A DNA stretch of 45,978 nt from the NCBI RefSeq assembly GCF_014643695.1, contig NZ_BMJY01000022.1:1-45978 (forward strand), in the 5' to 3' direction. Positions 24,646 through 35,564 of the stretch are shown here, piece by piece. The position numbers and the translations under genes were made by a program. Position 1 is the first letter of the stretch. Every line of letters begins with the position of its first letter. Below the pieces are notes generated by a model that saw nothing but the letters and a program-made list of their open reading frames with translations, searched no databases and was not told where the DNA came from. This DNA is from Microbacterium album. GTDB lineage: Bacteria > Actinomycetota > Actinomycetes > Actinomycetales > Microbacteriaceae.

Positions 24646-26484
24646 CTAGACGAGAGAGTCGCGCCAGGCCGCGTGGAGCTGGGCGAAGCGGCCGGTGCCG
24701 GCGATGAGCTCGTCGGGCGTGCCGTCCTCGACCACGCGGCCGTTCTCCATGACGAGCACGCGGTCGGCGATCGCGACGGTCGACAGGCGGTGCGCGATGA
24801 TGATCGCGGTCCGCTCGGAGAGGAGCGTCTGCAGCGCCTTCTGCACCATCCGCTCGGAAGGGATGTCGAGCGATGCGGTCGCCTCGTCCAGGATCAGCAC
24901 GGCCGGGTCGGCGAGGAAGGCGCGCGCGAACGAGATGAGCTGGCGCTGCCCGGCTGAGACGCGGCCGCCGCGCTTGTTGACGTCGGTGTGGTATCCGTCC
25001 GGCAGGGAGCGGATGAACGCGTCGGCGCCGACGGCCTCCGCCGCCGCCACGATCTCGTCGAACGTGGCATCGGGCCGGCCGAGCGCGATGTTGTCCGCGA
25101 CCGTGCCGCTGAACAGGTACGCCTCCTGCGTGACCATCACGATCGCGCGGCGCAGGTCGCGCGGGTGCAGTTCACGCAGGTCGATCCCGTCGAGCGTGAT
25201 GCGGCCCGCGACCGGGTCGTAGAAGCGCGAGACGAGCTTCGCGAGCGTCGACTTCCCCGCGCCGGTCGTCCCGACGAGAGCCACGGTCTGCCCCGCGGGG
25301 ATGTCGAGCCCGAAGCGCGGCAGCACGACCGGCGACGCCTGCGCTTCGGCCGATCCGTGCGCGCCGTAGCCGAAGGTCACGTCCTCGAACCGGACGTGCC
25401 CGCGCGGGTCGTGCAATGATACCGGCGCGGCCGGGTCGGGCACGGTCGGCTGCTCCTCGAGCACTCCGGACACCTTCTCGAGCGCGGCGGACGCGGACTG
25501 GAATGAGTTCAGGAACATCGCCACCTGCTGGAGGGGGCTGAAGAAGTTGCGGACGTACAGCACGGCGGCCAGGAGCAGCCCGACCGAGAACTCGTCGGCC
25601 GCGATCCGCACGCCGCCCCACAGCAGGACGGCGCCGAGCGCGAACGCCGAGATCGCCATGAGCCCGGGCTCGAAGATCCCGAAGAGCCGGATCGAACGCA
25701 CGTTGACGTCTCGGTACTCCCGCGCGAGGCCGCCGAACTCCTCCTCGTTGCGCGGTTCGGTCCGGAACGCCTTGCCCGCACGGATGCCGGTCATGGTCTC
25801 GACGAATTTCACGATGACCCGGGCACTCGCGACGCGCGAGACGCGGTACGTCCGCTGCGATGCGCGGGCGAACCAGCGCATGAGCAGCGCCAGGGGGACG
25901 GCGGCGACGGCCAGCACGAGCCCCGACCGCCAGTCGACGATGACGAGTGCGACGAACGTGAACACGCCGTACAGCACGCCGTTGACGAGCTGCGGCAGGC
26001 CGGATCCGAGCAGCTCCCGGATCGTGTCGAGGTCGCTCGTCTGACGCGAGATGATGCGACCCGAGGTGTACGTCTCGTGGAATTCCAGGCTCAGCAGCTG
26101 CGTGTGCCGGAACACGCGCGTGCGCAGGTCCAGCAGCACGTTCTGCGTGACGCGCGCCGCCAACAGGTCGTACCACGCCAGCAGGGCGGCCCCGCCGATG
26201 GTGCTCGCGACGTACGCGCCGCCGACGAGCCACGCGGGACCCCAGTCGCCGTGCTCGACGACGGCCGGCAGCGCCGAGGTCAACCCGATCCCGATCAGCG
26301 CGGGGCCGAGGACGCGCACGGCGGTCTGGGCGACGACGACGAACGCCACGAGGGCGACCTGTGCGCGCAGCGGGCGCAGCAGCGAGGCCAGCAGCCGCCA
26401 CGAGCGCTGCCGGATGGCGCGGCTCTCCTCCCGCGTGTAGTCGGACCGGTCCTCGCCCGCGGTGCCGTGGACGCTGTCGCTCAT
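24646..26484 (-). CDS. ABC exporter half-transporter, subunit B (type I, MsbA-like)
   Basis: The 612-residue fusion has a six-helix transmembrane domain (about 35-325) followed by an ATPase domain. It has Walker [10 protein letters not shown], Walker [12 protein letters not shown] with the catalytic glutamate, and H-loop AHRLST. Its signature is VSAGQRQ, diverged from LSGGQ. With the adjacent subunit it should form a heterodimeric exporter of the TM287/288 or BmrCD kind. This subunit supplies the degenerate signature and its partner the degenerate Walker B. The start overlaps the stop of the upstream gene (ATGA). The substrate is unknown; multidrug or lipid export is typical. Confidence 0.94.
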   Translation of the reverse strand: MSDSVHGTAGEDRSDYTREESRAIRQRSWRLLASLLRPLRAQVALVAFVVVAQTAVRVLGPALIGIGLTSALPAVVEHGDWGPAWLVGGAYVASTIGGAALLAWYDLLAARVTQNVLLDLRTRVFRHTQLLSLEFHETYTSGRIISRQTSDLDTIRELLGSGLPQLVNGVLYGVFTFVALVIVDWRSGLVLAVAAVPLALLMRWFARASQRTYRVSRVASARVIVKFVETMTGIRAGKAFRTEPRNEEEFGGLAREYRDVNVRSIRLFGIFEPGLMAISAFALGAVLLWGGVRIAADEFSVGLLLAAVLYVRNFFSPLQQVAMFLNSFQSASAALEKVSGVLEEQPTVPDPAAPVSLHDPRGHVRFEDVTFGYGAHGSAEAQASPVVLPRFGLDIPAGQTVALVGTTGAGKSTLAKLVSRFYDPVAGRITLDGIDLRELHPRDLRRAIVMVTQEAYLFSGTVADNIALGRPDATFDEIVAAAEAVGADAFIRSLPDGYHTDVNKRGGRVSAGQRQLISFARAFLADPAVLILDEATASLDIPSERMVQKALQTLLSERTAIIIAHRLSTVAIADRVLVMENGRVVEDGTPDELIAGTGRFAQLHAAWRDSLV

Positions 26485-28388
26485 CGGGGCGCCTCCTCAT
26501 CCGCGCCGGGGCCCGTGGCGTCCCCCGCGCGGGTGTCCTCCCGCTGCACGTCGTCGGGGGCCGTGCCGGCGAGGACGGCGGCGTCGTTCCGCCACGCGCG
26601 CTCCTCGCGCTCCTCGCGCTCGAAGCTGGAGATCACGGCGCGGTAGTGCGGGGACGAGGCCATCAGCTCCGCGTGCGTCCCGAGCGCGGTGACCCGGCCC
26701 ACCTCGAGCAGCGCGACCCGATCCGCGAGGGCCACGGTCGACGGACGGTGCGCGACGACGAGCGCGGTCGTGCCGCGCAGGACGCGCCGCAGCTCCCGTT
26801 GCACGCGCTCCTCCGTGTCGACGTCCAGGGCCGAGAGCGGATCGTCCATCACGAGCACACGTGGTCGCGCCGCGACCGCGCGCGCGAGGGCCAGGCGCTG
26901 CCGCTGTCCCCCCGAGAGCGACAGTCCCTCCTCGCCGATGAGGGTCTCGACGCCCTGCGGCAGCTCCTCCACGAAGTCGGCCTGAGCGACCGCGAGCGCT
27001 TCGCTCAGCACGCGGTCCGCCTCGACGGATCGGGGGTCGAGGTCGTCGCGGCCCAGCAGCACGTTGTCGCGCACCGAGGCCGAGAACAGGGTGGCGTCCT
27101 CGAACGCCGTGGCGATGATGCGCCGCAGGTCGACCAGCCGCAGGTCGCGGACATCCACTCCGTCGATCGTCACGCGCCCGCCGGTCACGTCGTACAGCCG
27201 TGTCGGCAGCGTCGTGAGCGTGGTCTTGCCCGACCCCGTCAACCCGACGACCGCCAGCGTCTCCCCGGGCCGCAGCGACAGGTCCACGCCGTTGAGCAGG
27301 TCCGGCTCGGCGGATCCCGCGTCCTGGTACCGGAAGTGCACGCCCTCGAACGCGAGCTCGCCGCGCGGCTCCTCGATGGCGACGGGACGCTCCGGGTCCC
27401 CGATCGTGTTGGGCGCGTCGAGCACCTCGAACACGCGGTCGGTCGCCGTGCGCGCGTCGAGGGTGAACGCGAAGAAGAACCCGATCGACTCGATGGGCCA
27501 GCGCAGGATCGTCGCCATCGCGAAGTAGGCGAACAGCTGCGGCACCGTGATCTGGCCGGCCGACGCGAGCCAGATCCCGATCACGAGGCACGCGGCGAAG
27601 GCGAGCTCGGGAAGCAGGACGAGCCAGAAGTCGATCGTCGCGATCGAGCGGGCCTTGCGCATCTCCGTGTCGCGGAGACTCTCCGCCTGGCGCGTGAAGC
27701 GGCGCAGCGCATGCGGCCCGCGGCCGAAGGCCTTGAGCACGCGGATGCCGTGCACGCTCTCCTCCACGCTCGTGGCGAGGTCGCCCTGCTGGTCCTGGCT
27801 GAGCCGCGTGAGCACGCCGTACTCCCGCTCGAACAGGTAGCCCTGGATCCACAGGGGAACGCCCGACAGCACGAACACGGTCGCGAGGGCCCAGTGCCAC
27901 TGGAACAGCAGGACCGATCCGATCACGACCGTGAGCCCGTTGACGATCAGCAGGATGAGCCCGAAGGCGATCCAGCGGCGGATGAGCCCGAGGTCCTGCA
28001 TCATCCGGCTGAGCAGCTGACCGGACTGCCAGCGGTCGTGGAACGCGACGGGAAGCTGCTGCAGCCGGTTGTAGAACGTGCGCCGGATCTCGAACTCGAC
28101 GGTCGTGCCCGGCCCCAGCACCAGCCAGCGTCGCAGATACACCAGTCCCGCCTCCAACAGCGCCAGTGCGAGCACCGCGGCGGCTCCCCACGCGATCGCG
28201 CGGGTCTCCCCCGATGCGATCGGCCCGGCCACGACCCGCTCGAGGGCGAGCGGGATCATGAGCGAGACCACCGCGGCGGCCAGCGCGCTCAGTCCGCCGC
28301 ACGCCAGCCGCGGCAGCACGGGACGCGCGAACGCCAGCAGCCGCGCCAGGGCGCGCGGCGTGGACAGGCGCGATGTCGTGGTGGTCAT
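26481..28388 (-). CDS. ABC exporter half-transporter, subunit A (degenerate Walker B)
   Basis: The 635-residue protein has a six-helix membrane domain (about 25-325) and an ATPase domain with Walker [10 protein letters not shown], canonical signature LSGGQRQR and Walker [13 protein letters not shown]. Aspartate replaces the catalytic glutamate, which marks the non-hydrolysing site of a heterodimer. A C-terminal extension (about 590-635), rich in charged residues, begins with [11 protein letters not shown] and has no counterpart in the partner. A Shine-Dalgarno-like ATCGAGGACC precedes the ATG. It lies 158 bp downstream of the AhpD-like gene, separated by hairpins. Confidence 0.94.
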   Translation of the reverse strand: MTTTTSRLSTPRALARLLAFARPVLPRLACGGLSALAAAVVSLMIPLALERVVAGPIASGETRAIAWGAAAVLALALLEAGLVYLRRWLVLGPGTTVEFEIRRTFYNRLQQLPVAFHDRWQSGQLLSRMMQDLGLIRRWIAFGLILLIVNGLTVVIGSVLLFQWHWALATVFVLSGVPLWIQGYLFEREYGVLTRLSQDQQGDLATSVEESVHGIRVLKAFGRGPHALRRFTRQAESLRDTEMRKARSIATIDFWLVLLPELAFAACLVIGIWLASAGQITVPQLFAYFAMATILRWPIESIGFFFAFTLDARTATDRVFEVLDAPNTIGDPERPVAIEEPRGELAFEGVHFRYQDAGSAEPDLLNGVDLSLRPGETLAVVGLTGSGKTTLTTLPTRLYDVTGGRVTIDGVDVRDLRLVDLRRIIATAFEDATLFSASVRDNVLLGRDDLDPRSVEADRVLSEALAVAQADFVEELPQGVETLIGEEGLSLSGGQRQRLALARAVAARPRVLVMDDPLSALDVDTEERVQRELRRVLRGTTALVVAHRPSTVALADRVALLEVGRVTALGTHAELMASSPHYRAVISSFEREEREERAWRNDAAVLAGTAPDDVQREDTRAGDATGPGADEEAPR

Positions 28389-28497
28389 GGTCCTCGATGG
28401 AGAGCGGGGGCTGCCGAGACGGGCAAGCCGTCCAGCCTATGCCCGGTGCGGGGGTGCGGCAATCGACACGGCCGACGCCGTGCCGATACGTGAAGGA

Positions 28498-28525
28498 GGG
28501 GTGAGCCGCGCGTGCGACTCACCCC
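28498..28525 (-). terminator. Hairpin downstream of the AhpD-like gene
   Basis: GGGGTGAG pairs perfectly with CTCACCCC around a 12-nt loop, 21 bp after the AhpD-like stop on the minus strand, where it is followed by TCCTTCAC. It probably separates this gene from the ABC exporter operon. A second, smaller inverted repeat (CACGGC/GCCGTG) lies at about 28467-28482. Confidence 0.5.
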
Positions 28526-28546
28526 CAGGGGCGAACGATCCGGTGC

Positions 28547-28888
28547 TTAGTGCGAGTGGCCCTCGGCGAGCTTGAAGGCCAGTCGGCCGTGCGCGAAACC
28601 GCCGCCCGCGCGGATCGCGGTGGCGACCCAGGCCGTCTCCGCGAGCTCGGTCTCGGTCGCGCCCGCAGCCTTCGCCTTGTTGGCGTGCGCGTCGATGCAG
28701 TACACGCACTGGGTGGTGATGCCGACCGCGAGCGCGATCAGCTCGCGGTACTTGAGCGGGATCTCGCGGCCCTCGGAGGCGAACACCGCCGCGTCGAACT
28801 GCGTGAACGCGGTCAGGATGTCGGGCGTCGTCTCCTTGTAGACCTTGGTGTAGGCGCGGTCGCCCTCGCGGTCGAAGAACTCAGTCAT
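28547..28888 (-). CDS. AhpD-like / carboxymuconolactone decarboxylase family protein
   Basis: The 113-residue helical protein carries the CxxC-x3-H signature CVYCIDAH (C61, C64, H68) of the AhpD-like subgroup, whose members act as thiol peroxidases or disulphide reductases rather than decarboxylases. The preceding proton-relay region (KYRELIALAVGITTQ) is typical. The C-terminal EGHSH is His-containing. A TACGTT box at 28900-28895 lies 6 nt before the ATG, so the transcript is probably leaderless. Confidence 0.92.
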   Translation of the reverse strand: MTEFFDREGDRAYTKVYKETTPDILTAFTQFDAAVFASEGREIPLKYRELIALAVGITTQCVYCIDAHANKAKAAGATETELAETAWVATAIRAGGGFAHGRLAFKLAEGHSH

Positions 28889-28922
28889 GGAACGAACGTA
28901 CCGCGCTCCGGGGCATGCCGGC

Positions 28923-29420
28923 TCACGCGGGCGCGACCTCGCGCGCCAGCAGAGAACGCTTGACGTCGATCCCCCACGCGAATCCGCCGAGACTGCCGTC
29001 TCCCCGCAGCACGCGGTGGCAGGGCACGAACAGCGCCGGCGCGTTGCGTGCGCAGATCGACGCGGCGGCCCGCACGGCGCGGGGCGAGCCCAGCGCGGCG
29101 GCGAACCCCGTGTAGGTGAGGGGGCTGCCCGGTCGCACGCGCCGCAGGGCCGCCCAGCCTGCGCGCTGCAGCTCGGTGCCGTGCTGCCGCACCGGTACGG
29201 CGTCGATCGCGTCGAGGTGGCCGGAGTAGTAGGCCGCCACGGCCTCGGCGGCCTCCGCGCGGCCCTTCCGGACCTCCGCGGGGCGCAGGTTTGGATGGAT
29301 GCGCGCCAGCATCGCGTCGCGGTCGGCGGTCCAGCCCGACGCGAGCACGGCGCCGTCCGCGTCGGCGACGAGCGTGAAGGGCCCGTCGGGGGTGTCGAGG
29401 GTGTGCAGGATCGCGGTCAT
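28923..29420 (-). CDS. ogt: Methylated-DNA-protein-cysteine S-methyltransferase
   Basis: The 165-residue protein ends with the diagnostic active-site segment PCHRV (nucleophile C134), preceded by the helix-turn-helix that inserts into the minor groove ([19 protein letters not shown]). It transfers alkyl groups from O6-alkylguanine to itself in a suicide reaction. The ATG at 29420 lies 11 bp downstream of the Ada-AlkA stop, and the longer upstream frame belongs to that gene. The two genes form an alkylation-repair pair. Confidence 0.95.
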   Translation of the reverse strand: MTAILHTLDTPDGPFTLVADADGAVLASGWTADRDAMLARIHPNLRPAEVRKGRAEAAEAVAAYYSGHLDAIDAVPVRQHGTELQRAGWAALRRVRPGSPLTYTGFAAALGSPRAVRAAASICARNAPALFVPCHRVLRGDGSLGGFAWGIDVKRSLLAREVAPA

Positions 29421-29430
29421 GGCGTGCCTC

Positions 29431-31044
29431 TCACAGGGCGGATGGGACGGGGGACTGCTCGTGCGGCTGATGCGGCGCCGGATCGGCGGCAGGGCCTGTG
29501 AGCGGGACGGCGGGGGTCGGCGTGGCCGCAGGTGCGGGCGCAGCCGCGCCGGTTGCGGCGGCCGCTGGGGTCCGTGCGGCCTGCGCGGACAGCCGCCACA
29601 GGTGCATCGAGGCGTACGAGCGCCAGGGCGCGAGACGCTGGGCCCAGGCGCCGAGCTCGCGTGCGGAGGCGGGGATGCCGGCGAGCGCGGCACCGGCGCG
29701 CAACGCGACGTCTCCCGTGAGCAGCACGTCCGGATCCCCCGTCACGCGCATGCGCACGTAGTCCGCGGTCCAGGGCCCGATGCCGGGGAGGGCCAGGAGG
29801 GCAGTGCGCTGATCGGCGGCGTCGTCGCCCGGGGTGAGCTCGAGCTCGCCGGACGCGAGCGCCGCCGCGGCGCCCGTGATGGCCCGGATTCGTGCTGCGG
29901 GACCGCGCAGCACCTCGCCGCCGTGCTCGGCGATGGCGGCCATCGTGGGGAACAGCAGCCGGGTCTGCCCGCCGAGCTCGACCCGCTCCCCCAGCGCCTC
30001 GGCGAGGCGGGTGAGGTGGGTGCGGGCTGCGGCGACCGAGATCTGCTGTCCGACCATCGCGCGGATGAGCAGCTCGTGCGGATCCGCGGTTCCCGGCAGC
30101 CGGATGCCGGGAACGGCCGCGATGTGGGGCGCGAGCTCGGGGTGCCGCGAGAGGGCGGCGTCGATCGCGACCGGGTCGGCGTCGAGATCGAACAGCCGCC
30201 GTGCGCGGGCGACGAGCACGGACAGGTCGGCGACGCTTTCCAGGCGCGCCTCCAGGCGCAGCCGGTCGCGCTCGACGCGCAGGCGGAACCACGCCGCGCG
30301 GCCCGTCCCGTCGTGCCCCGGCATCCGCAGCGCCCGGGCGAAGGACGCCGGGCCGCCCTCCTCGACGCCGGGGAGGGTGCGCACGTGCATCCACTCGAAC
30401 AGGCCGGTCGCATCGAACGGCGCGCGGAAGGGCAGGGCGAGGTCGATCACGCCGGCCGGGGCGGGGGCGTCCGCCGTGCGGCGGCGGGAGCGCAGCGCGG
30501 TGGGCGTGAGGCCGAACACCTCCCGCACGGTGTCGTTGAACTGCCGCACGCTCGAGAAGCCCGCCGAGAACGCCACGTCCGCGACCGGCAGGTCGGTCTC
30601 GACCAGCAGCAGGCGCGCGGTGTGGGCGCGGTGCGCGCGGGCGAGGGCCAGGGGACCGGCGCCCAGCTCGGCGGCGAGGACGCGCGTGAGGTGGCGGGAG
30701 GAGTACCCGAGCCTGGCGGCCAGGCCGGCCACGCCCTCGCGCTCGATCACGCCGTCGGCGATGAGCCGCATCGCGCGGGCCGCGACATCGCCGCGGAGAT
30801 TCCACTCGGGCGATCCCGGCGCCGCGTCGGGCAGGCACCGCTTGCATGCGCGGTACCCGGCCTCGTGGGCCGCGGCGCTCGTCGGGTAGAACGTGACGTT
30901 CGACTCGCGCGGCGTGCGCGCGGGGCACGACGGCCGGCAGTAGATGCCCGTGGAGCGCACCGCCGTGACGAACTGCCCGTCGAAACGGGCGTCGCGCGCC
31001 GAGATCGCGCGATAGCGCTCGGCGAAGGTCATGGCAACGCTCAT
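29431..31044 (-). CDS. alkA: Ada-AlkA fusion: methyl-sensing regulator and 3-methyladenine DNA glycosylase
   Basis: The 537-residue protein has three parts. The N-terminal Ada zinc domain has four cysteines: C36 (the likely methyl acceptor in IYCRPSC), C40, C67 and C70. An AraC-type helix-turn-helix follows (about 87-190; [30 protein letters not shown]). The C-terminal AlkA part comprises an AlkA N-domain and the HhH-GPD motif [15 protein letters not shown], with the catalytic aspartate probably in LLTGDVALR. An Ala/Pro-rich tail of about 45 residues closes it. It should sense methylphosphotriesters, activate its own operon and excise alkylated bases. The start at 31044 has no clear Shine-Dalgarno; M5 is an alternative. 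Confidence 0.94.
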   Translation of the reverse strand: MSVAMTFAERYRAISARDARFDGQFVTAVRSTGIYCRPSCPARTPRESNVTFYPTSAAAHEAGYRACKRCLPDAAPGSPEWNLRGDVAARAMRLIADGVIEREGVAGLAARLGYSSRHLTRVLAAELGAGPLALARAHRAHTARLLLVETDLPVADVAFSAGFSSVRQFNDTVREVFGLTPTALRSRRRTADAPAPAGVIDLALPFRAPFDATGLFEWMHVRTLPGVEEGGPASFARALRMPGHDGTGRAAWFRLRVERDRLRLEARLESVADLSVLVARARRLFDLDADPVAIDAALSRHPELAPHIAAVPGIRLPGTADPHELLIRAMVGQQISVAAARTHLTRLAEALGERVELGGQTRLLFPTMAAIAEHGGEVLRGPAARIRAITGAAAALASGELELTPGDDAADQRTALLALPGIGPWTADYVRMRVTGDPDVLLTGDVALRAGAALAGIPASARELGAWAQRLAPWRSYASMHLWRLSAQAARTPAAAATGAAAPAPAATPTPAVPLTGPAADPAPHQPHEQSPVPSAL

Positions 31045-31276
31045 GCCCCCAGCCTCACACGTTCACCGCCCCCGGACTGGCGGTTTTCGGACAACGCAGT
31101 GCGGGTGGCAGAACCGGTACCGTTTCCGCCCGCGGGGTCGCCCCCGGCTTCGCCTCCGCCGCTCCCGCGGCTCCGCTCAGCCCGTTTCGACTCCGCGGCT
31201 CCGCCGCTCCGCTCAACGACCGGGGGGAGCCCCCCTTACCGCTACCCACCCACCTCAACCCACCCACTTCAACCCT
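31045..31276. repeat. Repeat-rich gap, left part: GTTTCGACT unit and C-rich spacer
   Basis: Upstream of the Ada-AlkA start lie about 130 bp of unremarkable sequence that should hold its promoter. A palindromic-module unit GTTTCGACTCCGCGGCTCC...CTCAACGA (31184-31219) and a C-rich spacer (31220-31276: CCCCCCTTACCGCTACCC...ACCTCAACC) follow. The same order recurs at the other loci. No gene is seen. Confidence 0.7.
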
Positions 31277-31431
31277 GTGCGAGCGCGCAGCGCGAGCGTG
31301 CGGGCGCGAGTGCGCCCGCCAACCAGGCGCGAAGCGCCGGCGCGCTGAAGCGAAGCGCAAGCGCCTCCCTCGCGGAGCGGCCCCTCGGGGCCCGACGCGT
31401 GGGAGAAAAAAGAAAAAGGAGAAAAAAGAAA
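31277..31431 (+). repeat. Multi-hairpin repeat element, locus 2
   Basis: One core copy begins GTGCGAGCGCGCAGCGCGAGCG and ends in GACGCGTGGGAG followed by an extended purine tail (A6GA5GGAGA6GA3). The hairpin series is the same as at 24381. Here the element lies between two GTTTCGACT units, not next to a stop codon. Confidence 0.85.
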
Positions 31432-31506
31432 CGGCTCCGCCGCTCCGCTCAACGACCACGAAAGAGCCACCCCGCTCGTTGAGGACAACCGGAGACGCCG
31501 AACCCC

Positions 31507-31661
31507 GCTCGTTGAGCGGAGCGGAGCGGAGTCGAAACGGGTTGAGCGAGCGAAGCGAGTCGAAACCGAGCTGCACCCCTCCCCGGCTTCGACTCCGCCG
31601 CTACACGGCTCCGCTCAGCCCGTTTCGACTCCGCGGCTCCGCCGCTCCGCTCAACGAGCAA
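31507..31661. repeat. Inverted pair of GTTTCGACT/CTCAACGAGC units
   Basis: GCTCGTTGAGCGGAGCGGAG...GTCGAAACGGG (31507-31541) faces its inverted counterpart CCCGTTTCGACTCCGCGG...CTCAACGAGC (31619-31659). Between them is a further pair, CGGGTTGAGCGAGCGAAGCGAGTCGAAACCG (31538-31568) and a diverged CGGCTTCGACTCCGCCG. The whole could fold into a long cruciform. It holds no gene. Confidence 0.75.
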
Positions 31662-31699
31662 CCACAAGCCCTCTACCCCCATTCGCCCACCTCAACCCG

Positions 31700-31840
31700 G
31701 TGCGAGCGAAGCGAGCGTGCGGGCGCGAGTGCGCCCGCCAACCAGGCGCGAAGCGCCGGCGCGCGAAGCAACGCGAAGCGCCTCCCTCGCGGAGCGGCCC
31801 CTCGGGGCCCGACGCGTGGGGGAAAAAGAAAAGGAGAAAA
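31700..31840 (+). repeat. Multi-hairpin repeat element, locus 3
   Basis: One core copy starts GTGCGAGCGAAGCGAGCGTG, preceded by the C-rich spacer CCCTCTACCCCCATTCGCCC. It ends GGGGGAAAAAGAAAAGGAGAAAA, 5 bp from the purH stop codon. The first hairpin here is a variant (GAGCGAAGCGAGC) and the others keep their stems. Confidence 0.85.
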
Positions 31841-31845
31841 GCGAC

Positions 31846-33456
31846 TCAGTGGAAGAAGTGCCGCTCGTCCGTGAAGAACATCGTCACGCCGCGCTCGCGC
31901 GCGAGCGCGATGGTCTCCTCGTCGCGCACCGAGCCGCCGGGCTGGATGATGACCTTCACGCCAGCGTTCATCAGCACCTCCGGCCCGTCCGAGAAGGGGA
32001 AGAAGGCGTCCGAGGCGGCGATCGATCCGACGACGCGGTCGCCCGCGCGCTCGACCGCCAGGCGGCACGAGTCGAGGCGGTTGACCTGGCCCATGCCGAT
32101 GCCGACGGTCGCGGAGTTGCGGGCGAGCACGATCGCGTTGGACTTGACGGCGCGGCACGACTTCCATGCGAAGACGAGATCCTGCGTGGTCACGTCGTCG
32201 GGCAGCTCGCCGCACACCATGCGCCAGTTCGCGGCGACCGACTCGAAGTCGTCGTCGGGGAAGCGGTCGGCGTCCTGCAGGAGCAGACCACCGGAGACGA
32301 GGCGCACGTCCATGCGCTCCTGGCGCCAGTCGTCCGGGAGCTTCAGCAGGCGCAGGTTCTTCTTGTCCTTGAAAAGCTCCAGCGCGGCCGGCTCGAAGTC
32401 GGGCGCGACGATGACCTCGGTGAAGATGTCGCGGAGGTTCTCGGCCATCTTGAGCGTGACGGGCCGGTTCGCGGCGATGACGCCGCCGAATGCCGAGACG
32501 GGGTCGCACTCGTGGGCGCGCAGGTGCGCGCTCGCGATGGGGTCGAGCGCGTTCGGGGCGCTGACGGCGATGCCGCAGGGGTTGGCGTGCTTGATGATCG
32601 CGACGGCGGGCAGCACCATGTCGTACGCGGCGCGCAGTGCGGCGTCGGCGTCGACGTAGTTGTTGTAGGACATCTCCTTGCCCTGCAGCTGCGTGGCCTG
32701 CGCGATGCCGTGGCCGCCGACGCGGCTGTAGATGGCTGCGCGCTGGTGGGCGTTCTCGCCGTAGCGGAGGTTGGAGAGCTTCTCGGCCTGGATCGTCAGG
32801 TGGTCGGGGAGGGCGGCTCCGCCCGACATCGTCTCCTCGGCGAACCACTGCGCCACGGCCGTGTCGTAGGCGGCGGTGTGGGCGAAGGCCCGTGCGGCGA
32901 GCTCGCGGCGCTGCACGAGCGATGTCCCGCCCGCGCTCACGGCTTCGATGATCCCGGGGTACGACTCGGGGGAGACGACGATCGCGACGTTGGCGAAGTT
33001 CTTCGCCGACGCCCGCACCATCGCGGGGCCGCCGATGTCGATCTGCTCGACGACGGCGTCGCTCTCGGCGCCCGAGCGCACGGTCTCGACGAACGGGTAC
33101 AGGTTGACGACGACGAGCTCGAACGGGGCGATGCCGAGGTCGCCGAGCTGGTCCTCGTGGTGCTCCAGCCGGAGGTCGGCCAGCAGGCCCGCGTGCACGC
33201 CCGGGTGCAGGGTCTTCACGCGGCCGTCGAGTGACTCGGGGAAGCCCGTCACGTCCGCCACGTCCGTCACGGCGAAGCCGGCGTCGCGGATGGTCGCTGC
33301 GGTGGAGCCCGTGGAGACGATCTCGACGCCCGCGCCGGCGAGGGCCTCGGCGAGGGCGACCAGGTTGGTCTTGTCGCTGACCGAGACGAGCGCGCGCCGG
33401 ATCGGCACCACATCGCGATCGCGGTACAGCGAGGGGTCGTGACGGGGGCCGGCCAT
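31846..33456 (-). CDS. purH: Bifunctional AICAR formyltransferase / IMP cyclohydrolase
   Basis: The 536-residue enzyme catalyses the last two steps of IMP synthesis. The N-terminal IMP cyclohydrolase (MGS-like) domain shows [26 protein letters not shown] and [17 protein letters not shown]. The C-terminal AICAR transformylase shows [39 protein letters not shown] and PGGSVRDEE. The length is normal for the family. It is 54 bp downstream of purN on the same strand, in the usual actinobacterial order DUF6350-purN-purH. GGAGCTCCC precedes the ATG. A repeat element follows immediately. Confidence 0.98.
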   Translation of the reverse strand: MAGPRHDPSLYRDRDVVPIRRALVSVSDKTNLVALAEALAGAGVEIVSTGSTAATIRDAGFAVTDVADVTGFPESLDGRVKTLHPGVHAGLLADLRLEHHEDQLGDLGIAPFELVVVNLYPFVETVRSGAESDAVVEQIDIGGPAMVRASAKNFANVAIVVSPESYPGIIEAVSAGGTSLVQRRELAARAFAHTAAYDTAVAQWFAEETMSGGAALPDHLTIQAEKLSNLRYGENAHQRAAIYSRVGGHGIAQATQLQGKEMSYNNYVDADAALRAAYDMVLPAVAIIKHANPCGIAVSAPNALDPIASAHLRAHECDPVSAFGGVIAANRPVTLKMAENLRDIFTEVIVAPDFEPAALELFKDKKNLRLLKLPDDWRQERMDVRLVSGGLLLQDADRFPDDDFESVAANWRMVCGELPDDVTTQDLVFAWKSCRAVKSNAIVLARNSATVGIGMGQVNRLDSCRLAVERAGDRVVGSIAASDAFFPFSDGPEVLMNAGVKVIIQPGGSVRDEETIALARERGVTMFFTDERHFFH

Positions 33457-33510
33457 GGGAGCTCCTTCGGTCTGGCGGTTCGGGATTCGGTTCGGGCGCA
33501 GCGCGCCGGG

Positions 33511-34119
33511 TCAGGTGTGCGCGGGGGCGGCGAGGTCGAGCTCGCCGGTGGCGATGCGACGCACGACGTCGATCAGCAGGCGGCGCTCGACGGGCTTGAT
33601 GCGGGCGTGCAGCGAGTCCTCGGTGTCGTCGGGGAGCACGGGCACGCGCTCCTGCGCGAGGATCGGGCCCGTGTCCACGCCGTCGTCGACGACGATGACA
33701 CTCGCGCCCGTCTGCGAGACTCCCGCGGCGAGCGCGTCGCGCACGCCGTGCGCGCCCGGGAACTCGGGGAGGTACGCGGGGTGCGTGTTCAGGATCCGGG
33801 GGGACCACCGCGCGACCAGCGCGGGAGGCAGCAGCCGCATCAGGCCGCTGAGCACGATCAGGCCGGGCGCGATGTCGTCCAGGCGCCTGCCCAGCTCCTC
33901 GGCCCATGCCTCGCGCGAGGGGTGGTCGCGGAAGGGGACGACGAAGGTCGGCACGCCGAAGTCACGCGCGTGCGCGAGGCCGTCCGCGTCGCGGTCGGCG
34001 CCGACGGCGACGATCCTCGCCGGGAAACCGGGCTCGCTCGCGGCCTCGAGGAGGGCACGGAGATTGGAGCCGGTGCCCGAGATGAGGACGGCGACCGAGA
34101 GGGCGGGCCTGGTGAGCAC
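33511..34119 (-). CDS. purN: Phosphoribosylglycinamide formyltransferase
   Basis: The 202-residue GAR transformylase (folate-dependent) carries the start motif [18 protein letters not shown], the catalytic segment [18 protein letters not shown] (Asn, His) and the catalytic aspartate in [11 protein letters not shown]. It adds the first formyl group in purine synthesis. The start is GTG at 34119, only 5 bp after the stop of the upstream membrane-protein gene, which suggests translational coupling. The longer frame upstream is a shadow of that gene. Confidence 0.96.
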   Translation of the reverse strand: MLTRPALSVAVLISGTGSNLRALLEAASEPGFPARIVAVGADRDADGLAHARDFGVPTFVVPFRDHPSREAWAEELGRRLDDIAPGLIVLSGLMRLLPPALVARWSPRILNTHPAYLPEFPGAHGVRDALAAGVSQTGASVIVVDDGVDTGPILAQERVPVLPDDTEDSLHARIKPVERRLLIDVVRRIATGELDLAAPAHT

Positions 34120-34124
34120 GACGG

Positions 34125-35465
34125 CTAGTCTAGCGGCGCGCTGCGCCCGCGCCCGTCGGCGTCCGCGACGTCCCGCGCCGCGTCGCCCCCGGCGACTGCC
34201 TCCGCCTCGTCGACGTCCCGCCGCGGCAGGAATCGCTGCAGGCGCGTCTCGGCGGCGCGCGGTCCGAGCAGCGTGATCGCCGCCCCGAGGAGAACCTCCA
34301 GGCCGAGCGCGAGGGCGACGGCGCCGGGCTCCGGCCCCGCCTCGACGAAGCGGCCGGGGCCGAGCGCGCCGGAGGTCAGCACGGCCAGCAGGGCGCCGCC
34401 CGTGCCGGCGGCCACGCCGATCCCGAGCGCGATCACGGCTCGAGGGACGCTCGGCTCCTCGCGATCGCCGAGCGGCCCGAGCTCGTGCCGCAACGCCATC
34501 CGCATGCCCCATCCGGCGAGGGCGCCCGCGAGGACGGGACCGAGCACCCACAGCACGAGCAGGGGCGACCCGTGCTCGGGCAGCAGGCCGAGGACCGGGA
34601 TGCCGGGAAGCACGCCGAGCTGCGTGCCCGCCGGGGTGACGGCGGTCGCCGTTCCGAGCGCGAAGCCGGGGCCCGCGATCCAGGCGACCGTCCATCCGAT
34701 GAGTGTCGGCAGGTAGGCGAACTGAGCGAGCGTGACCAGGATGACGCCCAGTGCGTCGACCTGGGAGGCCTGATAGAGGGCGATCATGTCGCCGCCGCGC
34801 AGGAGCACGGACACCGCCACCGCGAGCGCGGCGAAGCCCACGACGGCGACGAGCGCGAGGGCGCCGCCCCGGACGATAAGCGACGGGACCTCGCGCCAGG
34901 CGGCCGGCAGGCGGTCGAGGGCGTCGTGGACGCGGTCGACGATGCCCGCGTCGCCGTCGCTCCAGGCTGCCGAGATCGCTCCGGCGAGCGCGGGCAGCGC
35001 GTACACCGCGGTGGGCAGCAGGAGGGCGGGCAGTGCGTCGGCATGGGCGACGGGATTGCCCGCGGTGACGTTGACCAGCGCCGCGGCGCCGAGCGTGACG
35101 AGCGTGCCGCTGGCTACGCCCGTGAACCAGCGCCCTGCGCGCTGAGCACGCCGGCCCGAGCGGACCGCGAACAGCGCCACGCCCACGGCGAAGGCGAGGG
35201 GCGCGATGGACACGGCGAAGGACCCCGCCTCCTCCGGCAGGGCGAGCTCGGCCAGGAGCGTCGGATCGAGCTCGATCGTCAGCGGCACCAGGTTGCCGAG
35301 CTGCCAGATGCGCGCGCTCGCGGGCCACAGTGCGGGCCAGTCCGCGACCCCGCCCAGCGTGAACACCCACATCAGGGTGAGCGGCGCGAGAGCCGCCGCG
35401 ATGCCCACTCCCGCCGCCACGGCGGCGTCCAGGGCGGCGAGCAGAGCGACGAGCAGACGGGGCAT
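34125..35465 (-). CDS. DUF6350 (PerM-like) polytopic membrane protein
   Basis: The 446-residue protein has about ten hydrophobic helices: an early pair (residues 2-38), several between 66 and 245, a segment [23 protein letters not shown], and two near the C-terminus. A charged cytoplasmic tail closes it. Position immediately upstream of purN-purH matches the conserved actinobacterial gene encoding this family, which has been linked to cell division in mycobacteria (PerM). The link here is by synteny and topology only. TAGGGT (35478-35473) lies 7 nt before the ATG, a leaderless arrangement. Confidence 0.85.
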   Translation of the reverse strand: MPRLLVALLAALDAAVAAGVGIAAALAPLTLMWVFTLGGVADWPALWPASARIWQLGNLVPLTIELDPTLLAELALPEEAGSFAVSIAPLAFAVGVALFAVRSGRRAQRAGRWFTGVASGTLVTLGAAALVNVTAGNPVAHADALPALLLPTAVYALPALAGAISAAWSDGDAGIVDRVHDALDRLPAAWREVPSLIVRGGALALVAVVGFAALAVAVSVLLRGGDMIALYQASQVDALGVILVTLAQFAYLPTLIGWTVAWIAGPGFALGTATAVTPAGTQLGVLPGIPVLGLLPEHGSPLLVLWVLGPVLAGALAGWGMRMALRHELGPLGDREEPSVPRAVIALGIGVAAGTGGALLAVLTSGALGPGRFVEAGPEPGAVALALGLEVLLGAAITLLGPRAAETRLQRFLPRRDVDEAEAVAGGDAARDVADADGRGRSAPLD

Positions 35466-35533
35466 CGGCTCGACCCTACTTCGCCCGGCCGCTCCGGCCC
35501 CTCACGGCGCTCCGCGTCATCCGGATCCTCCGC

Positions 35534-35563
35534 CGCCCCGTGCGGAGCGGGCCGCGCGGGGCG
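35534..35563 (-). terminator. Terminator hairpin after the first Ddn-like gene
   Basis: A 12-bp stem (CGCCCCGTGCGG with CCGCGCGGGGCG, one T-G pair) with a 6-nt loop begins one base after the stop codon at 35565. No T tract follows. Confidence 0.6.
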
Positions 35564-35564
35564 C

